Below, in pieces: positions 63,489 to 64,000 of a DNA stretch of 64,000 nucleotides (positions are counted from its first letter, which is position 1; each line of letters opens with the position of its first letter). This DNA comes from Marinobacter sp. LV10R510-11A (GTDB lineage: Bacteria; Pseudomonadota; Gammaproteobacteria; Pseudomonadales; Oleiphilaceae). The position numbers were made by a program, and so were the translations under genes. Location: NCBI RefSeq assembly GCF_900215155.1, contig NZ_LT907980.1:1612001-1676000 (forward strand). The letters are read 5' to 3'. Below the pieces are notes generated by a model. That model made no database searches and had not been told where the DNA came from. It saw only the letters and a list, made by a program, of their open reading frames with translations.

Positions 63489-64000
63489 ATGGCTGCATTC
63501 TTCCAGAAACTGTTTAAATCTCGTAAGCCCACCGCACCCGCCCGCAAAGCGCCAGCTCGCACGCAGCCAATTGCTGCACCAGCGGAAGACAAGCGCGCAG
63601 AGCTAAAAAAAGAGCGACGGGAAGAGCAGCTTCAGACCTTACAATCCAGCCCAACTCAGGACGTCGCAGCTGGCCTTGCTGTAGAGGGTTTAACGGCAGA
63701 CATCCGGCTCAGAGCAGCCGACCTGTTACTGGATGCGGAACTCATTCAGCGCGTACAAAAGCAGGCGAAAGGGCGCGACAAAAGTGTGTATCAAGTAGTG
63801 CGGCAAAAGCTGCAGGTTATCCGCGAAGAGCAGGCCCATCAGGAGGTCATTTCCGGGACCATTACGTCACTAATCAGTAGCGCACGCGACCAGGCGAAAA
63901 GCGACGATACCAAACTCTACGGGGCTCGCCTGGACACACTTCTCAGCCATTGGGGCACAGTAGAATCCAGTGCAACGCCAAACCAATTAAGCGAGTTTCT
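63489..64000 (+). CDS. DUF349-family protein, N-terminal part (cut by window end)
   Basis: The ATG at 63489, preceded by TAAGGATATCTTC, opens a frame that runs off the window after 170 codons. It starts MAAFFQKLFKSRKPTAPARK; after the basic N-terminus it is helical and rich in Lys, Glu, Gln and Arg (KRAELKKERREEQLQ). The recalled match is to the large DUF349 coiled proteins of Pseudomonas and Marinobacter, whose repeats would lie beyond the window. Function unknown. The 143-bp gap to recX contains both promoters. Confidence 0.7.
   Translation, partial: MAAFFQKLFKSRKPTAPARKAPARTQPIAAPAEDKRAELKKERREEQLQTLQSSPTQDVAAGLAVEGLTADIRLRAADLLLDAELIQRVQKQAKGRDKSVYQVVRQKLQVIREEQAHQEVISGTITSLISSARDQAKSDDTKLYGARLDTLLSHWGTVESSATPNQLSEF

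Overview
The window is ordinary chromosomal DNA of a gammaproteobacterium, most likely a marine Marinobacter-like organism. This rests on gene order and protein character: metG / rnfABCDGE-nth, the block dnaE-accA-tilS-pyrG-kdsA-eno-ftsB-ispDF-truD-surE-pcm-nlpD-rpoS, arsC-wrbA-DUF2069, and a VC_2705-type symporter beside an SLC5-histidine kinase hybrid. No database search was possible, so the genus is an inference. I saw no phage, transposon, integrase or CRISPR array.

Layout. 1-6702 (+): the 3' end of metG, the six-gene Rnf/Rsx electron-transport complex and endonuclease III. 6774-24894 (- strand throughout): a CHI-like periplasmic protein, then (read right to left) dnaE, accA, tilS, pyrG, kdsA, eno, ftsB, ispD, ispF, truD, surE, pcm, a DUF368 lipid-carrier translocase, nlpD and rpoS. 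Many of these genes overlap by a few bases. 24978-28543: a thioredoxin-like lipoprotein (-), then on + an arsC remnant with in-frame stops, wrbA, DUF2069 and an orphan GspE/PilB-type ATPase. 28562-35898 (-): an SmrA-type endonuclease, a molybdenum hydroxylase (2Fe-2S subunit, Mo subunit, XdhC), mtnB-mtnD-mtnC of methionine salvage and a DUF3080 lipoprotein. 36068-47470 (+): a cNMP/CBS/DUF294 protein with a DEDDh exonuclease, a two-subunit sodium/carboxylate-type symporter, a small membrane protein, and a three-gene signalling cluster (SLC5-PAS-HK-REC hybrid, REC-TPR protein, small histidine kinase). 47531-52745 (-): a complete rRNA operon, 16S-tRNA-Ile-tRNA-Ala-23S-5S, with two boxA sites and three tandem promoters that begin 22 bp after purT. 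53207-64000: purT, DUF1289, gamma-carbonic anhydrase and NudL (-), a zinc-ribbon Nudix protein (+), a NIF3/YqfO-like protein (-), purL (-), mltF (+), recX (-) and the start of a DUF349 gene (+).

How the genes work together. Much of the window is core growth machinery: replication (dnaE), fatty-acid initiation (accA), nucleotide synthesis (pyrG, purT, purL), isoprenoid and LPS precursors (ispDF, kdsA), division (ftsB), translation (rrn operon, tilS, truD, metG) and stationary-phase control (rpoS with nlpD). The accessory parts handle redox and carbon use: Rnf, the molybdenum hydroxylase, methionine salvage, and symporter-linked sensing.

The observation I would follow first is the 417-bp gap between the yqfO-like gene and purL. 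It holds two exact DnaA-box consensus 9-mers, a third near-match forming an inverted pair with one of them, and an exact match to the IHF consensus between the outer boxes. This is the architecture of a DnaA-control locus (datA or DARS type) away from any recognised origin gene. Other leads are the decayed arsC, the REC-TPR/HK pair beside the SLC5 kinase, a 24-codon leader ORF before the symporter, an EF-hand-like loop in the symporter, and a basic insert in TruD.
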